Source: Halomonas korlensis (lineage in GTDB: Bacteria > Pseudomonadota > Gammaproteobacteria > Pseudomonadales > Halomonadaceae). Taken from it: a stretch of 64,000 bases of DNA. Made by a program: the position numbers and the translations under genes. Below the pieces are notes generated by a model. It did no database searches and had not been told where the DNA came from. It saw only the letters and a program-made list of their open reading frames with translations. The stretch lies in assembly GCF_900116705.1 (NCBI RefSeq), contig NZ_FPBP01000003.1, positions 310,001 through 374,000 on the forward strand, written 5' to 3'. Of the stretch, positions 16,634 through 25,931 are shown piece by piece; within the stretch, counting starts at the first letter, position 1, and each line of letters opens with the position of its first letter.

Positions 16634-17037
16634 GGGGGTCCCTCCTTGAGCCGGTACGGCGCCACTCCCTGGCACCCTGCCGTGTCGTCTGATGTGCCGC
16701 GATTCGCCTACCGGCCCATCAGGCATGGCAGCGTCATGCCGAGGGGCTGCGCACATGCACGTTACTGATCAGGTTAGTCGATCTCATGGCCTCTTTCCGC
16801 ACTGATCCTTCATTAACAAAAAAGCGCTAGAAATCGTTAATGAAGAAGCGCTGAAAGAGCGGACAACGCTCGAGTTGTTGAGACGTAAGCCGTCAATTAT
16901 ATTTTTAGGTGAATCGTTACATTAGCAATAACCAGTAAGTAAGGTCGTCTTTCGACCATTAGAAGGTCGCCTTGCGATCGATATATGCAACACTCAAGTC
17001 GACTCGATCCCCTTACCACGGCCCACAGGACATCACC
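16634..17037. other. Divergent intergenic region between phaC and APC permease
   Basis: This 404-bp gap separates two divergently transcribed genes. It changes from GC-rich near phaC to AT-rich around 16770-16975, where promoters for both genes are expected. It holds one pair of imperfect direct repeats (listed separately). No protein-coding frame with a ribosome site and no RNA gene is apparent. Confidence 0.5.
16811..16858. repeat. Two imperfect 24-bp direct repeats
   Basis: Adjacent 24-bp units at 16811-16834 and 16835-16858 agree at about 16 of 24 positions. The shared core is TTAA-N5-AAGCGCT. The repeats lie 180-230 bp upstream of both divergent start codons and could be a tandem binding site for a regulator of phaC or of the permease; no known operator was recognised. 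Confidence 0.45.
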
Positions 17038-18504
17038 ATGACGGACGAATCGCCATCGACGGATAAACTGTTACGGGTACTGGCCCGCAAGGATGTGTTG
17101 GCGCTGGCGTTCGGCGCCATGATCGGTTGGGGCTGGATCGTGCTCACGGGCAGCTGGATCCAGTCGGCCGGAAGCGTCGGCGCGATTACCGCCTTCTTGT
17201 TTGGCGGCACCGCCATCGTGCTGGTCGGCCTCACCTACGCCGAGCTGGCGTCGGCAATGCCACAGGTGGGCGGTGAGCATGTTTACAGCTACCGCGCGCT
17301 GGGTCATTTCTCGTCATTCTTGTGCACCTGGGCGATCACGCTGGGCTATGTGAGCGTGGTGGCCTTCGAGGCGGTGGCCTTGCCGACAGTGTTCGAGCAC
17401 CTGTTTCCGGGCTATTCGGTGGGGCATATGTGGACCATCGCCGACTGGGAAGTGGAGGCCACCTGGGTGGCCGTAGGCGTCATCGGGTCGCTGATCATGA
17501 TGTGGGTCAACTACCGGGGGATTCGCACCGTGGCGCTGGTGCAGAAGCTCGTGACGCTGCTGATTCTGGCGGTGGGCATCATGTTCATTACCGGTGCGCT
17601 CTTCGAGGGCGAGCGGGCCACCATGGAGCCGCTGTTCAACACCGCGGACGGGGTGATGGGCGGCATCATGATGGTACTGATCATGGTGCCCTTCATGTTC
17701 GTGGGCTTCGACGTGATTCCCCAGGCGGCCGAGGAGATCAACCTGCCCTTCAAGGAAATCGGCAAGGTGCTGATGGCGTCGGTAATCCTGGCGGTGTTCT
17801 GGTACGCGCTGATTATTCTGGGCACCTCGTTGATGCTCGATCCCGAGGCGCTGGGCGCAAGCTCGCTCGCCGTGCCCGACGCCATGCAGGCGGTTTTCAA
17901 TGCCCCCTGGGCGGGTAACCTGATGGTGCTGGCGGGCATCGCGGGCATCGTGACCAGCTGGAACGCCTTCTATGTCGGCGGCTCACGCGCCATCTACGCC
18001 CTGGCCCACTCGGGCATGCTGCCGGCGTTTCTCGGCAAGCTGCACCCGACCCACAAGACGCCCACCAACGCGATCTTCCTGATGGGCATCTGTTCGTGCA
18101 TCGCGCCCCTCCTCGGCCGGCCGGCGCTGGTCTGGCTGGTGGTCGCCGGGGGGCTGGGCATCGTGATCGCCTATCTGTTCGTGGCGCTGTCGTTTCTGGT
18201 GCTGCGCCATCGCGAGCCGGACATGCCGCGCCCCTTCCGGGTATCCAGCGGCAAACTGGTGGGCGTGGTCGCGGTGATCCTGTCGATCGGCATGCTGGGC
18301 CTCTATATGCCGGGAAGCCCGTCGGCGCTCGCGCCGATAGAATGGGCCATCTTCGCCGGCTGGATGTTGCTGGGTCTGGCCATGTACGCCTGGTCTCGAG
18401 CGAAATATGGCGTGGATTACAGCGACCGGATGATCAATCGCGAGCTGGCGCAGGCCACGGCCCATGACCCGTCTACTGAAGCCCCAGCGCGCGGCGCATC
18501 ATGA
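17038..18504 (+). CDS. APC family amino acid permease
   Basis: A 488-residue inner-membrane transporter of the amino acid-polyamine-organocation superfamily with about 12 hydrophobic segments. The first helix carries AFGAMIGWGWIVLTGSW, the typical substrate-binding helix break, followed by LTYAELASAMPQVGGEHVYSYRALG. The start at 17038 has AGGA upstream; the frame could open earlier but lacks support there. The substrate is unknown. The 3' end overlaps the convergent hydroxylase gene by 32 bp. Confidence 0.85.
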   Translation: MTDESPSTDKLLRVLARKDVLALAFGAMIGWGWIVLTGSWIQSAGSVGAITAFLFGGTAIVLVGLTYAELASAMPQVGGEHVYSYRALGHFSSFLCTWAITLGYVSVVAFEAVALPTVFEHLFPGYSVGHMWTIADWEVEATWVAVGVIGSLIMMWVNYRGIRTVALVQKLVTLLILAVGIMFITGALFEGERATMEPLFNTADGVMGGIMMVLIMVPFMFVGFDVIPQAAEEINLPFKEIGKVLMASVILAVFWYALIILGTSLMLDPEALGASSLAVPDAMQAVFNAPWAGNLMVLAGIAGIVTSWNAFYVGGSRAIYALAHSGMLPAFLGKLHPTHKTPTNAIFLMGICSCIAPLLGRPALVWLVVAGGLGIVIAYLFVALSFLVLRHREPDMPRPFRVSSGKLVGVVAVILSIGMLGLYMPGSPSALAPIEWAIFAGWMLLGLAMYAWSRAKYGVDYSDRMINRELAQATAHDPSTEAPARGAS

Positions 18505-19654
18505 ACTGTTTGGCGGGGCCGAGCCGCTCGGCCACCGCCAGGCCGGCAGCTCCGGCGCTACGCAGCATGGCGTTGCCGGTAAAGACGCGATGAAAGACCT
18601 CGGTGGCGGCAATCATCGCCAGGGTCTGCGGCCGGCGCTGCCAGGCGTAGCGGCGTAGCGGCCCGGGGGCGCCGAGATCGCCGTGCTGAGGGGTGTGGGC
18701 GGCCGTGAGCAGGTCGGCGAGGGCGGTCACGTCCTGCAGGCCGAGGTTCAGGCCCTGGCCTGCCAGGGGGTGAATCACATGGGCCGCATCGCCGACCAGG
18801 GCCAGCCTGGGCGCCGTATAGTGGCGGGCGTGCTGGCGTCGGATGGGGAAGCTGGCGCGTCCGGTGACCTCTTTCAGCCCGCCCAGACGGGCGGGAAACT
18901 CGCGTTCGATCGCCTGGCGCAGCGCCTCGTCGCTCAGGGCTTCGCGATCGCGGGTCGCCTTCGGCTCGCCATACCACACCAGCGAGGCATGCGGGCCGGG
19001 AAGTGGCAACATGGCTTGAGGCCCCTCGGGCGTGAAGCGCTGCCAGCTGACGTCCTGCTGGGGACGCTGCGTGACCACATTGATAATCAATGCCCGCTGG
19101 CCATAGTCCAGCGCGTCGACATCGATACCGGCCAGTTCGCGGATTTCCGAGCGAGCGCCGTCGGCGCCCACGACCAGTGAGCCGCTGAGCATGCGGCCGT
19201 TGTCCAACTCCACCAGTACCCGTTCGGAGCCGGTGATCAAGGCCAGCGGGCGGGTACGGCAGATGGGCTCCACACCGGGCAGCGAGGCCAGGCAGCGCCA
19301 CAGCGCGCGGCGGATCACCCGGTTCTCGACGAAGCTGCCGAAGTCATCAAGTCCCAATGCCTCGGCATCGAAGTGAGTCTCGCCGTGGCCGTGGATGTCC
19401 CAGGCATGGATATGTCGGAAGATGCAGCGGCGCTCAGCGGGAATATGCGCCCACGCGCCCACCGACTCGAGCAGCCGCTGGGCCGCCAGATTCAACGACG
19501 ACACTCGCAGGTCGAAGGCGTCGTCCTCGATGGCTCCCGGCTCGCTGCCGCTCTCCACCAACGCCACACTGTACCCGCCCTGGCCCAGGGCGGCGGCTAG
19601 CGCCGAGCCCACCATGCCGCCACCGACTATGATTGCATCGAAATGTTGATTCAT
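18473..19654 (-). CDS. UbiH/UbiF/VisC-family FAD monooxygenase
   Basis: A 393-residue flavoprotein hydroxylase of the ubiquinone-biosynthesis family. The dinucleotide motif is AIIVGGGMVGSALAAALGQ at the N-terminus, followed by VVGADGARSEIRELAGI and, late, GDAAHVIHPLAGQGLNLGLQDV, which binds FAD and the ribityl chain. Which ring position of the quinone it hydroxylates (UbiH, UbiI, UbiF or UbiM type) cannot be decided from sequence reading. The ATG at 19654 begins directly at the FAD motif. No other ubi gene is adjacent. Confidence 0.85.
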   Translation of the reverse strand: MNQHFDAIIVGGGMVGSALAAALGQGGYSVALVESGSEPGAIEDDAFDLRVSSLNLAAQRLLESVGAWAHIPAERRCIFRHIHAWDIHGHGETHFDAEALGLDDFGSFVENRVIRRALWRCLASLPGVEPICRTRPLALITGSERVLVELDNGRMLSGSLVVGADGARSEIRELAGIDVDALDYGQRALIINVVTQRPQQDVSWQRFTPEGPQAMLPLPGPHASLVWYGEPKATRDREALSDEALRQAIEREFPARLGGLKEVTGRASFPIRRQHARHYTAPRLALVGDAAHVIHPLAGQGLNLGLQDVTALADLLTAAHTPQHGDLGAPGPLRRYAWQRRPQTLAMIAATEVFHRVFTGNAMLRSAGAAGLAVAERLGPAKQFMMRRALGLQ

Positions 19655-19736
19655 GGCTAGTTTGCATCCTTGCGAGTCGTTGACAGGGTAGACAGGCGCC
19701 CTTGGGCACCCTGGCATGATGTCACTTTTGTGGCCA

Positions 19737-19795
19737 CCAAGTCTGGCCACGAAGTCTGGCTATCAAGTCTGGCTATCAAGTCTGGCTATCAAGTA
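19737..19795. repeat. 13-bp tandem repeat, about 4.5 copies
   Basis: Units of 13 bp with consensus TCAAGTCTGGCTA run head to tail from 19737; units three and four are identical, the first two differ at two or three positions and the fifth is partial. The unit is not a multiple of three and the array lies in noncoding DNA 140-200 bp upstream of the outer-membrane protein gene. Copy-number change would shift spacing of upstream control elements. Confidence 0.85.
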
Positions 19796-19933
19796 TGCCT
19801 TGCTTTGCTAGACTGGTGCGGGCTGGCTTGGGCCATTCGGTCTGGTCGCACAACAGCTTCAGTTACCTGTATTAAGTTAACTATATTAAGTACTTATATT
19901 AGCCACGTATTAGCCACGCAAAGGAGTGTCGAG

Positions 19934-20500
19934 ATGGCGAGTCAAATGATGGAGATGAGACAAGCGCTGAAACCCCTCATGTTGGCGGGAGTGGCCACGG
20001 TGCTGCTGGCAGGAGCAGGCAGCGCTGCGGCCACCGGCACGACCGGGCTGTACCTGGGCGGCGGCGTCGGGCAGATGGAAGGCGAAGGCAGCTTCGATGA
20101 CAAGGCCGACCACTGGAAACTGGTCGGCGGTTATAATTTCGGTTGGCTGCCCTTCCTCGACCTGGGCGCCGAACTGGCCTATGGCAGTGGCGACGGCCTG
20201 GATGGCGAGGTCAACGGTCGCTCGGCCACGCTGGAAGTGGAGAGCTTTCAAGCCATGGGTGTGGCCGGCATGAGCTTTGGCCCGCTGGGTGTGTACGCCA
20301 AGGCCGGCATGTCCGACTGGGACGCCGAGCAGCAGGGTCGCGGGGTAAACGAGGACTTCTCCGGCACCGATCCGATTTATGGCCTCGGAGCACGGCTCCA
20401 GCTGCTGGGCCTGACCGGCCGGCTGGAGCTCGAGCGCCTGGACACCGACGACGTCGGCGACCTGGACATGTTCACCGCCGGCGTGGTGTATACCTTTTGA
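19934..20500 (+). CDS. Small outer-membrane beta-barrel protein
   Basis: A 188-residue protein with a signal peptide (LMLAGVATVLLAGAGSAAA) and an eight-strand barrel pattern: GLYLGGGVGQMEG, WKLVGGYNFG, LGAELAYGSG, GVYAKAGMSDW, YGLGARLQLLG and a final strand ending VVYTF. The terminal phenylalanine is the usual BAM recognition end. It fits the OmpA/OmpW-like barrel families; a transport or adhesion role cannot be assigned. The start at 19934 follows AAAGGAG; the longer upstream frame runs through the 13-bp repeats and is not credible. An AT-rich stretch at 19875-19920 probably holds its promoter. Confidence 0.8.
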   Translation: MASQMMEMRQALKPLMLAGVATVLLAGAGSAAATGTTGLYLGGGVGQMEGEGSFDDKADHWKLVGGYNFGWLPFLDLGAELAYGSGDGLDGEVNGRSATLEVESFQAMGVAGMSFGPLGVYAKAGMSDWDAEQQGRGVNEDFSGTDPIYGLGARLQLLGLTGRLELERLDTDDVGDLDMFTAGVVYTF

Positions 20501-20515
20501 TGTCGGGCTCGAGCG

Positions 20516-23065
20516 CTAAGCTGGAATTTCCCTTGAAAGGGATAGGTCGAGGGATGACAGGTCGACGGGGCGTCCCAGGTAATAACCCTGAAAGCAGTCG
20601 CACCCCAGCTGGCCGAGAAGGTGATGCTGGTTCTCGGTTTCCACGCCCTCGGCAACCACGCGCATACCAAGGTTATGGGCCATGTTGATAATCGCCTCGA
20701 TGATGATCCATTCGTTGCCGGAGTGATTCTCTCCGGTCTGTTGCACAAACGATTTATCGATCTTGACCTCGTCGAAGGGAAGACGGGAAAGGTAGGCCAT
20801 GGACGAATAGCCGGTTCCGAAGTCGTCCATGGAAAGCTGGATGCCCTGCTTCCTGAAGGCCTGCATCTTTATCAAGGCGTCGTCGAGATCGGCCAGGACC
20901 AGGGATTCGGTCAGCTCCAGGCAGAGCCCTTCCGGGTGAGCGCCCGAGTGGTGAATGGTGTCCATGACCTGTTCGACGAAATCGGACTGCAGGAATTGCC
21001 TGGCACTGACATTGATGGAAACTTTCAGCCTCCGGGTGGACGGCTGGGCCTGCCAGATAGCGAGTTGGCGGCAGGCCATCTCCATGACCCATTGCCCCAG
21101 CGGAATGATGAGGCCACTGTCCTCGGCGATCGGGATGAACTCCTGCGGCGGGATCAAGCCTTGCTCGGGGTGCTGCCAGCGCAGCAACGCCTCGACGCTC
21201 ACGCAGTGCCCGCGGCGATCCACTTGTTTCTGGTAGTCGAGGCACAGCTCTTTTCGTTCCATTGCCTGCCGGAACTCGGTTTCCAGGCGAAAGCGTCGCG
21301 CCAGGATGGACTGGGTTTGCGGGTCGTGAAAACGAATCATGCCGCGACCTGCGGATTTGGCCTCGTACATGGCGGTATCCGCGCGTCTCAACAGCTCTTC
21401 GCTGGTCTGCTCGGCACCGGAGAACAGCGTAATACCGATGCTCGCCGCACATCGATATCGGTAGCCCTTCAGGTTCATCGGTTCGGTGATGAGCCTGAGC
21501 AGCTCCTCTGCAAAAAGCCCGGCATGCTGGGCGGCTTGTTTCTGCTCAGTGCCAATTTCCCCTATAACGATGACGAACTCATCTCCGCCGAGTCGGGCAA
21601 TGGTATCCAGATCCCGGAGGCGGCCGGTGAGAATGCCGGCCAAGATCTTGAGCAGTTCATCCCCAAACGAATGGCCCAGGGTGTCGTTCAGGCTCTTGAA
21701 ATCGTCAAGATCGAGAAACAGTAAAGCGCCATATTGTCGGTGTCGGTGGGACGCCGCCAAGGCCAGTTCTATTCGATCCTTAAGCAGGCGGCGATTCGGC
21801 AGCCCCGTCAACTCGTCGTAAAAGGCCAGCTCATGAATTCGCGCTTCGTATTGCTTTTGCTCGCTCACATCCGTGATGAAACCATTCCAGAGTGTGGAGC
21901 CATCCGCCAACTGTTCCGGCACGGCGTTGCCTTGTAGCCAGCGTTCTCTCTGGCCCAGCCGTATCCGATATTCGTGGCGCCACCCGTTGAGCGTATCGGC
22001 CGATTCGCTGATTGAAGCCAGGACGCCATTCAGGTCTTCCGGGTGAGTGAGCTGGAGGATCGGCGTGGCATCCTTTTTTACCGACTCTGGCGGGAGCCCG
22101 AAAAGGGGCTGAATGGCGTCACTGGCGTAGGGGAAGGACATATGGCCGTCAGGAGCCAGCTGAAACTGGTACACCATGCCCGGCAATCGGGAGACGATCT
22201 TGCTGAAACGATCCTCAAGTCGCCGGGCCTCTTTCACTGATGCTTCGGCGACCTTGTCTACCGCGATGAGGCGAAACCGGAATATCACGGTGAGGGTGGA
22301 AATCACCAGGAGGAAAACGCTGGCGATGACCGCCAGCGTTGCGATCAGAGTTTCATCCAATGGTTGAGCCGGAATCGTGGTGGATGGTTGGTCGACCGGC
22401 AGGAAGAGGGTCGCGCTCATCGCCACATAGTGCAGGCTGGAGATGGCAAGCCCCATGAGCGAAGCACTGATGAGCTTGAAGGCAAGGCCTTCGCTGCGGA
22501 ACGGGTGTTCCGAGGTGAGAGCCGTCATCAGCCGAGGGACCGAGAGGGCGGCACTCGACATGACGATGGCAATGATGACGGAGAGCGCGAAAAGCGAGGG
22601 CTCGTAGAGCATGCGTGCCTCGACGTGCATTCCGCTCATGCCGAGGTAGTGCATGGCCCCAATCCCCGACCCCATCAAGGCGCCCCCGATCAGGATAGCC
22701 GAGGCGCGGGGAGCGGGTTGCTCGACGACCGTCAGGGCGATATAGCCGGCAATGACGGCCGGTAGCACTGACAACAGCGTCATCCCGGGGTCGAAATACA
22801 CCTCTTCCAGCGGTAACCGAAACGCCATCATGCCGATGAAATGCATGGTCCAGACACCGGCCCCCATGGCCACCGCGCCAATCAGGTGCCAGCGAAAGCG
22901 AACCGAGGAGGACGGGGTGGCACGCATGAGCTCCACGTGGCTGATACTGGCGAAGGCGGCCAGGACGGCAATCAACAGCGAGAGAAGGACCAGCGGTACG
23001 GAAAAGCTACCGGTATAGGCCAGCTCAAAAGGGGTGGCGGCGTCGGTGAAGTGGAGCGGGAGCAT
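20516..23065 (-). CDS. MHYT-PAS-GGDEF-EAL cyclic-di-GMP signalling protein
   Basis: An 849-residue membrane protein for cyclic-di-GMP turnover. Residues ~20-265 form the seven-helix MHYT sensor, with MHFIGM, MHYLGM and LHYVAM at its copper/redox-proposed positions. A PAS region spans ~290-405, GGDEF (RLGGDEF at 491-497) follows, and the EAL domain has EALLR at 625-629 and DDFGTGYSS. Both catalytic motifs are intact, so the protein could make and degrade the messenger. It is convergent with the barrel gene, 15 bp apart. The signal (O2, CO or NO has been proposed for MHYT) is unknown. Confidence 0.92.
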   Translation of the reverse strand: MLPLHFTDAATPFELAYTGSFSVPLVLLSLLIAVLAAFASISHVELMRATPSSSVRFRWHLIGAVAMGAGVWTMHFIGMMAFRLPLEEVYFDPGMTLLSVLPAVIAGYIALTVVEQPAPRASAILIGGALMGSGIGAMHYLGMSGMHVEARMLYEPSLFALSVIIAIVMSSAALSVPRLMTALTSEHPFRSEGLAFKLISASLMGLAISSLHYVAMSATLFLPVDQPSTTIPAQPLDETLIATLAVIASVFLLVISTLTVIFRFRLIAVDKVAEASVKEARRLEDRFSKIVSRLPGMVYQFQLAPDGHMSFPYASDAIQPLFGLPPESVKKDATPILQLTHPEDLNGVLASISESADTLNGWRHEYRIRLGQRERWLQGNAVPEQLADGSTLWNGFITDVSEQKQYEARIHELAFYDELTGLPNRRLLKDRIELALAASHRHRQYGALLFLDLDDFKSLNDTLGHSFGDELLKILAGILTGRLRDLDTIARLGGDEFVIVIGEIGTEQKQAAQHAGLFAEELLRLITEPMNLKGYRYRCAASIGITLFSGAEQTSEELLRRADTAMYEAKSAGRGMIRFHDPQTQSILARRFRLETEFRQAMERKELCLDYQKQVDRRGHCVSVEALLRWQHPEQGLIPPQEFIPIAEDSGLIIPLGQWVMEMACRQLAIWQAQPSTRRLKVSINVSARQFLQSDFVEQVMDTIHHSGAHPEGLCLELTESLVLADLDDALIKMQAFRKQGIQLSMDDFGTGYSSMAYLSRLPFDEVKIDKSFVQQTGENHSGNEWIIIEAIINMAHNLGMRVVAEGVETENQHHLLGQLGCDCFQGYYLGRPVDLSSLDLSLSREIPA

Positions 23066-23460
23066 GAATCAGCAGCCATTCAGTGGTGATACCGTATCTC
23101 ACCGGCGAAGTGCACCACGTGAGGTTAGGCGTTTGATCTCGAGATCAGGACTTAAGACAACACTCAAGCATGACCTTCGATCAGTCCATTTACTTATGCT
23201 GCTTACCTTCACTATTCAGGGCGCCGGCAGCCCATGTCAACAAGGTATTGTCAGATAACGCTTAACTACATAGCCCCGCGCCATGGGGTCTTGAAGCAAC
23301 CCGGCGCCTCGCGGCTAGTCTTCTAGCCCCAGTGCGTCAATGAATGTCTCTCTTCTCTTACATGAAGGATGGCTAATCACTGAGTAAGCAAAGGTAGTAA
23401 GGGAGGCTTAGGGGTGATTGGATGAGAAACGCCACCCCGAAAAGCTGATGAGTCTGGTCC
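23066..23460. other. Intergenic region before truncated cas1
   Basis: A 395-bp divergent gap between the MHYT gene and the cas1 remnant, of lower GC than its surroundings. I looked for type I-F style 28-bp repeats and for any regularly spaced repeats and saw none. It presumably holds the MHYT promoter; nothing else is recognisable. Confidence 0.4.
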
Positions 23461-23943
23461 ATGGATGATCTGTCACCTTCTGACCTGAAGACGATCCTGC
23501 ATTCCAAGCGCGCCAATCTTTACTACCTGCAGCACTGCCGGGTGCTGGTGAATGGTGGCCGTGTCGAGTACGTGACGGATGAAGGCAGCAAAACACGCTA
23601 CTGGAATATCCCCATTGCCAATACCACGTCCCTGCTGCTGGGAACCGGCACCTCGATTACCCAGGCGGCGATGCGTGAGCTGGCGAAAGCGGGCGTATTG
23701 GTGGGATTTTGTGGTGGCGGCGGCACGCCGCTGTTCGCCGCCAATGAAGTCGACGTCGATGTCGCCTGGTTGACCCCGCAGAGCGAGTACCGCTCGTTCG
23801 CTGCCGCCCAGGCAGCTCAGAAATTAAAGTCATTTCTTGTCTACGTCGTCCAACGTGGGGAGCGGCAAGAGATGTCTGGTATGTGCCGCGCAAGTGGAGC
23901 GCCATGTCGAGGCCCTGCGACCGGGGCGGGGCAGCAGGCTTGA
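23461..23943 (+). pseudogene. cas1: Truncated type I-F cas1, orphan remnant
   Basis: The first 111 codons (23461-23793) read as a well-kept N-terminus of type I-F Cas1: SPSDLKTILHSKRANLYYLQ, HCRVLVNGGRVEYVTDEG, NIPIANTTSLLLGTGTS, VGFCGGGGTPLF and WLTPQSEYR. After SEYR the sequence no longer resembles Cas1 and the frame closes at 23943 with an unrelated tail. Full Cas1 has about 325 residues, and the catalytic Glu, His and Asp all lie in the missing part, so it cannot integrate spacers. No cas2-3, csy gene or CRISPR array is in the window. The breakpoint looks like a deletion joining cas1 to foreign sequence. Confidence 0.85.
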
Positions 23944-24003
23944 CACGCCATGCTAGAATCGCCGGCTTTATTGTCATGAACATAACATTGGACAGAAATA
24001 ACG

Positions 24004-25911
24004 ATGCCCACCGCCCCACGCCGCCGTCCCGGCCTTTTTCTCACTTGGCTGCGCTTCCTCGTCATTCTCACGCTGATTACTTGGGGCCTTCGCCTGGTGT
24101 CGGATGCCGTGATGACGCCTGAAGGACTCTGGCCTACCGCTTGGTGGTGGGGGCTGCGCTTCGATCTGGCCATCTCGGCCCTGCTGGCTGGCCTCACCAC
24201 CCTGGTGCTGTGGCCGGCCTCCCGTCTGTTGAAACGGCTGCCCCGTCGCGGCTGGCTGGTGCCTGCAAGTATTCTCCTGCTGTTTGCCCAGCTGGGCGAC
24301 TGGCTTTACTGGCAGGAAACCGGTCGCCATATCGGCTATGAGGCGGCGGAGCTCATGAACTCGGCCGGCAGCCTGGGCGGCATGCTCATTTCTCACTGGC
24401 CCTATCTGCTGGGCATCTTGGTACTGCTGGGTGTTGTCTCACGAGTTCCTGTCGCCGAGACACGCCATCGAGTGCGCTTTGCGCCCGAGCTGGCCATGCT
24501 CGCAGTGATCGTTTCCACGGTGCTGATAGTGCGTGGCGGCGTGAGCGGCGTACCTCAGAGCCCTGACGATGCCTTGAGGCTTGGCAATCCTGATGCTGCC
24601 ACAGCCGCACTCAATGGGGCCTACGCGGCGCTGCATGGCCTACAGCGTGGCCAGGAGCATGCGCTGGCGCCCATGCCACTTGACTGGATGAGTGACGATG
24701 AGGCTCGTTCACGGGTGAATCGGCTGTATCCTGATGTTTCTCCATCGAACGGGGAGCCCCGCCAGATGAACGTGGCCTTCGTATTGCTGGAAAGCTGGGC
24801 CAGCGTCTTCATGGCGCCTCTCGATAACGGTCGACCCGTGACACCACGCTTCGACGCCCTTGCTGAGCGCTCACTGCACAGCGACGATCTGATCGCTGGT
24901 GGCCGACGCACCACTGAGGGAATGTTCAGCCTGTTCTGTAGTTACCAGAATCCGCCTGGTCAGACCATCGCCCAGACAGACCTGGCCCGCTACGATTACG
25001 ACTGTTTGCCCGAACGCCTCGCACAAGCCGGCTGGCAAACTGCCTTCTTCCAGGGGTCCCATGAGAACACCAGTGGCACCGGTGCTTTCGCTCAGGCACT
25101 GGGCTTCCGGGAGAGCCTCGGCAAGGAGGACATCAAGCAACGCCAGTTGCCCGAGAACCACTGGGGGGTCTATGACCGCGACCTCTATCGCTTCGCCCTG
25201 GAGCGCATGGGAAAAATGCACGAGCCCATGCTGGTCGGCATCAACACCAATACCACCCACGATACTCAGGTACCCGCCGGCATTACCCCGCTGATCGACA
25301 GTGACTCACGTGCCGCGGGGATTCGTAACACCCTGCACATGGCCGACGAGGAGGTCGGTGATTTCGTCGACGCCATCGAGTCGCGCGACTGGCAGCACCC
25401 ATGGCTGATCGTGCTGGTATCGGACCATACCTCGCGGGTGGAAGGCTCAATCCTCGAGCGTTCCCGGTTGCCGTTTCTTCTTTATGCGCCGGGTATTGTC
25501 GAGCCAGGCCGTCTCTCGCGCACCGGTCATCAACGCGATATCGCACCCACCCTGGCCGACCTGCTGGACCTGCCTCTTCCCGAGGCCATGGGACACTCAC
25601 TGCTCGACCCGACTGCCCCCCAACTGGCCGAATATCATCAGGCGGGGACCCTGGGCTGGGTCATGGATGACCAGGTGGTGGAGTTTTCGCTGCTTGACCC
25701 GACCCAAGGGCGTTGTTTCGGTTGGCAGCCACCCACGGCGCAGGGCCCCGAGCAAGCGTGCGACGAGCGCGCGCTGCAAGGTGCCAAGAACGCTTATGCA
25801 CTGACCCAACAGGCCCAGCGGCACCTGTTCGATGGCACTACTGCGGAGTTCGCCCGGCAGGCTCGCCAGCAAACCGCTGACCATTCCTTCGCTTCCGGGC
25901 CCATGCCTTAG
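24004..25911 (+). CDS. LTA synthase-like sulfatase-family membrane protein (phosphoglycerol transferase type)
   Basis: A 635-residue inner-membrane protein with about five N-terminal helices (residues ~10-175) and a large periplasmic alkaline-phosphatase-fold domain. Motifs include NVAFVLLESWAS (metal-binding glutamate), GGRRTTEGMFS with the likely nucleophile threonine, NTNTTHDTQVP and VLVSDHTSR (metal-binding Asp-His). Gram-negative relatives transfer phosphoglycerol or phosphoethanolamine to periplasmic glucans or lipid A; which applies here is unknown. It starts 60 bp after the cas1 remnant. Confidence 0.85.
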   Translation: MPTAPRRRPGLFLTWLRFLVILTLITWGLRLVSDAVMTPEGLWPTAWWWGLRFDLAISALLAGLTTLVLWPASRLLKRLPRRGWLVPASILLLFAQLGDWLYWQETGRHIGYEAAELMNSAGSLGGMLISHWPYLLGILVLLGVVSRVPVAETRHRVRFAPELAMLAVIVSTVLIVRGGVSGVPQSPDDALRLGNPDAATAALNGAYAALHGLQRGQEHALAPMPLDWMSDDEARSRVNRLYPDVSPSNGEPRQMNVAFVLLESWASVFMAPLDNGRPVTPRFDALAERSLHSDDLIAGGRRTTEGMFSLFCSYQNPPGQTIAQTDLARYDYDCLPERLAQAGWQTAFFQGSHENTSGTGAFAQALGFRESLGKEDIKQRQLPENHWGVYDRDLYRFALERMGKMHEPMLVGINTNTTHDTQVPAGITPLIDSDSRAAGIRNTLHMADEEVGDFVDAIESRDWQHPWLIVLVSDHTSRVEGSILERSRLPFLLYAPGIVEPGRLSRTGHQRDIAPTLADLLDLPLPEAMGHSLLDPTAPQLAEYHQAGTLGWVMDDQVVEFSLLDPTQGRCFGWQPPTAQGPEQACDERALQGAKNAYALTQQAQRHLFDGTTAEFARQARQQTADHSFASGPMP

Positions 25912-25931
25912 CCAGGCGAATTCAATTCGAA

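Noticed and set aside
19670..19933. N-terminal extension of the outer-membrane protein from 19670
   Set aside because: It would place translated 13-bp repeats before the signal peptide; the ATG at 19934 has a clear ribosome site and a proper signal sequence.
23066..24003. A CRISPR array near the cas1 remnant
   Set aside because: No repeated 28-bp unit or regular spacing was found on either side.
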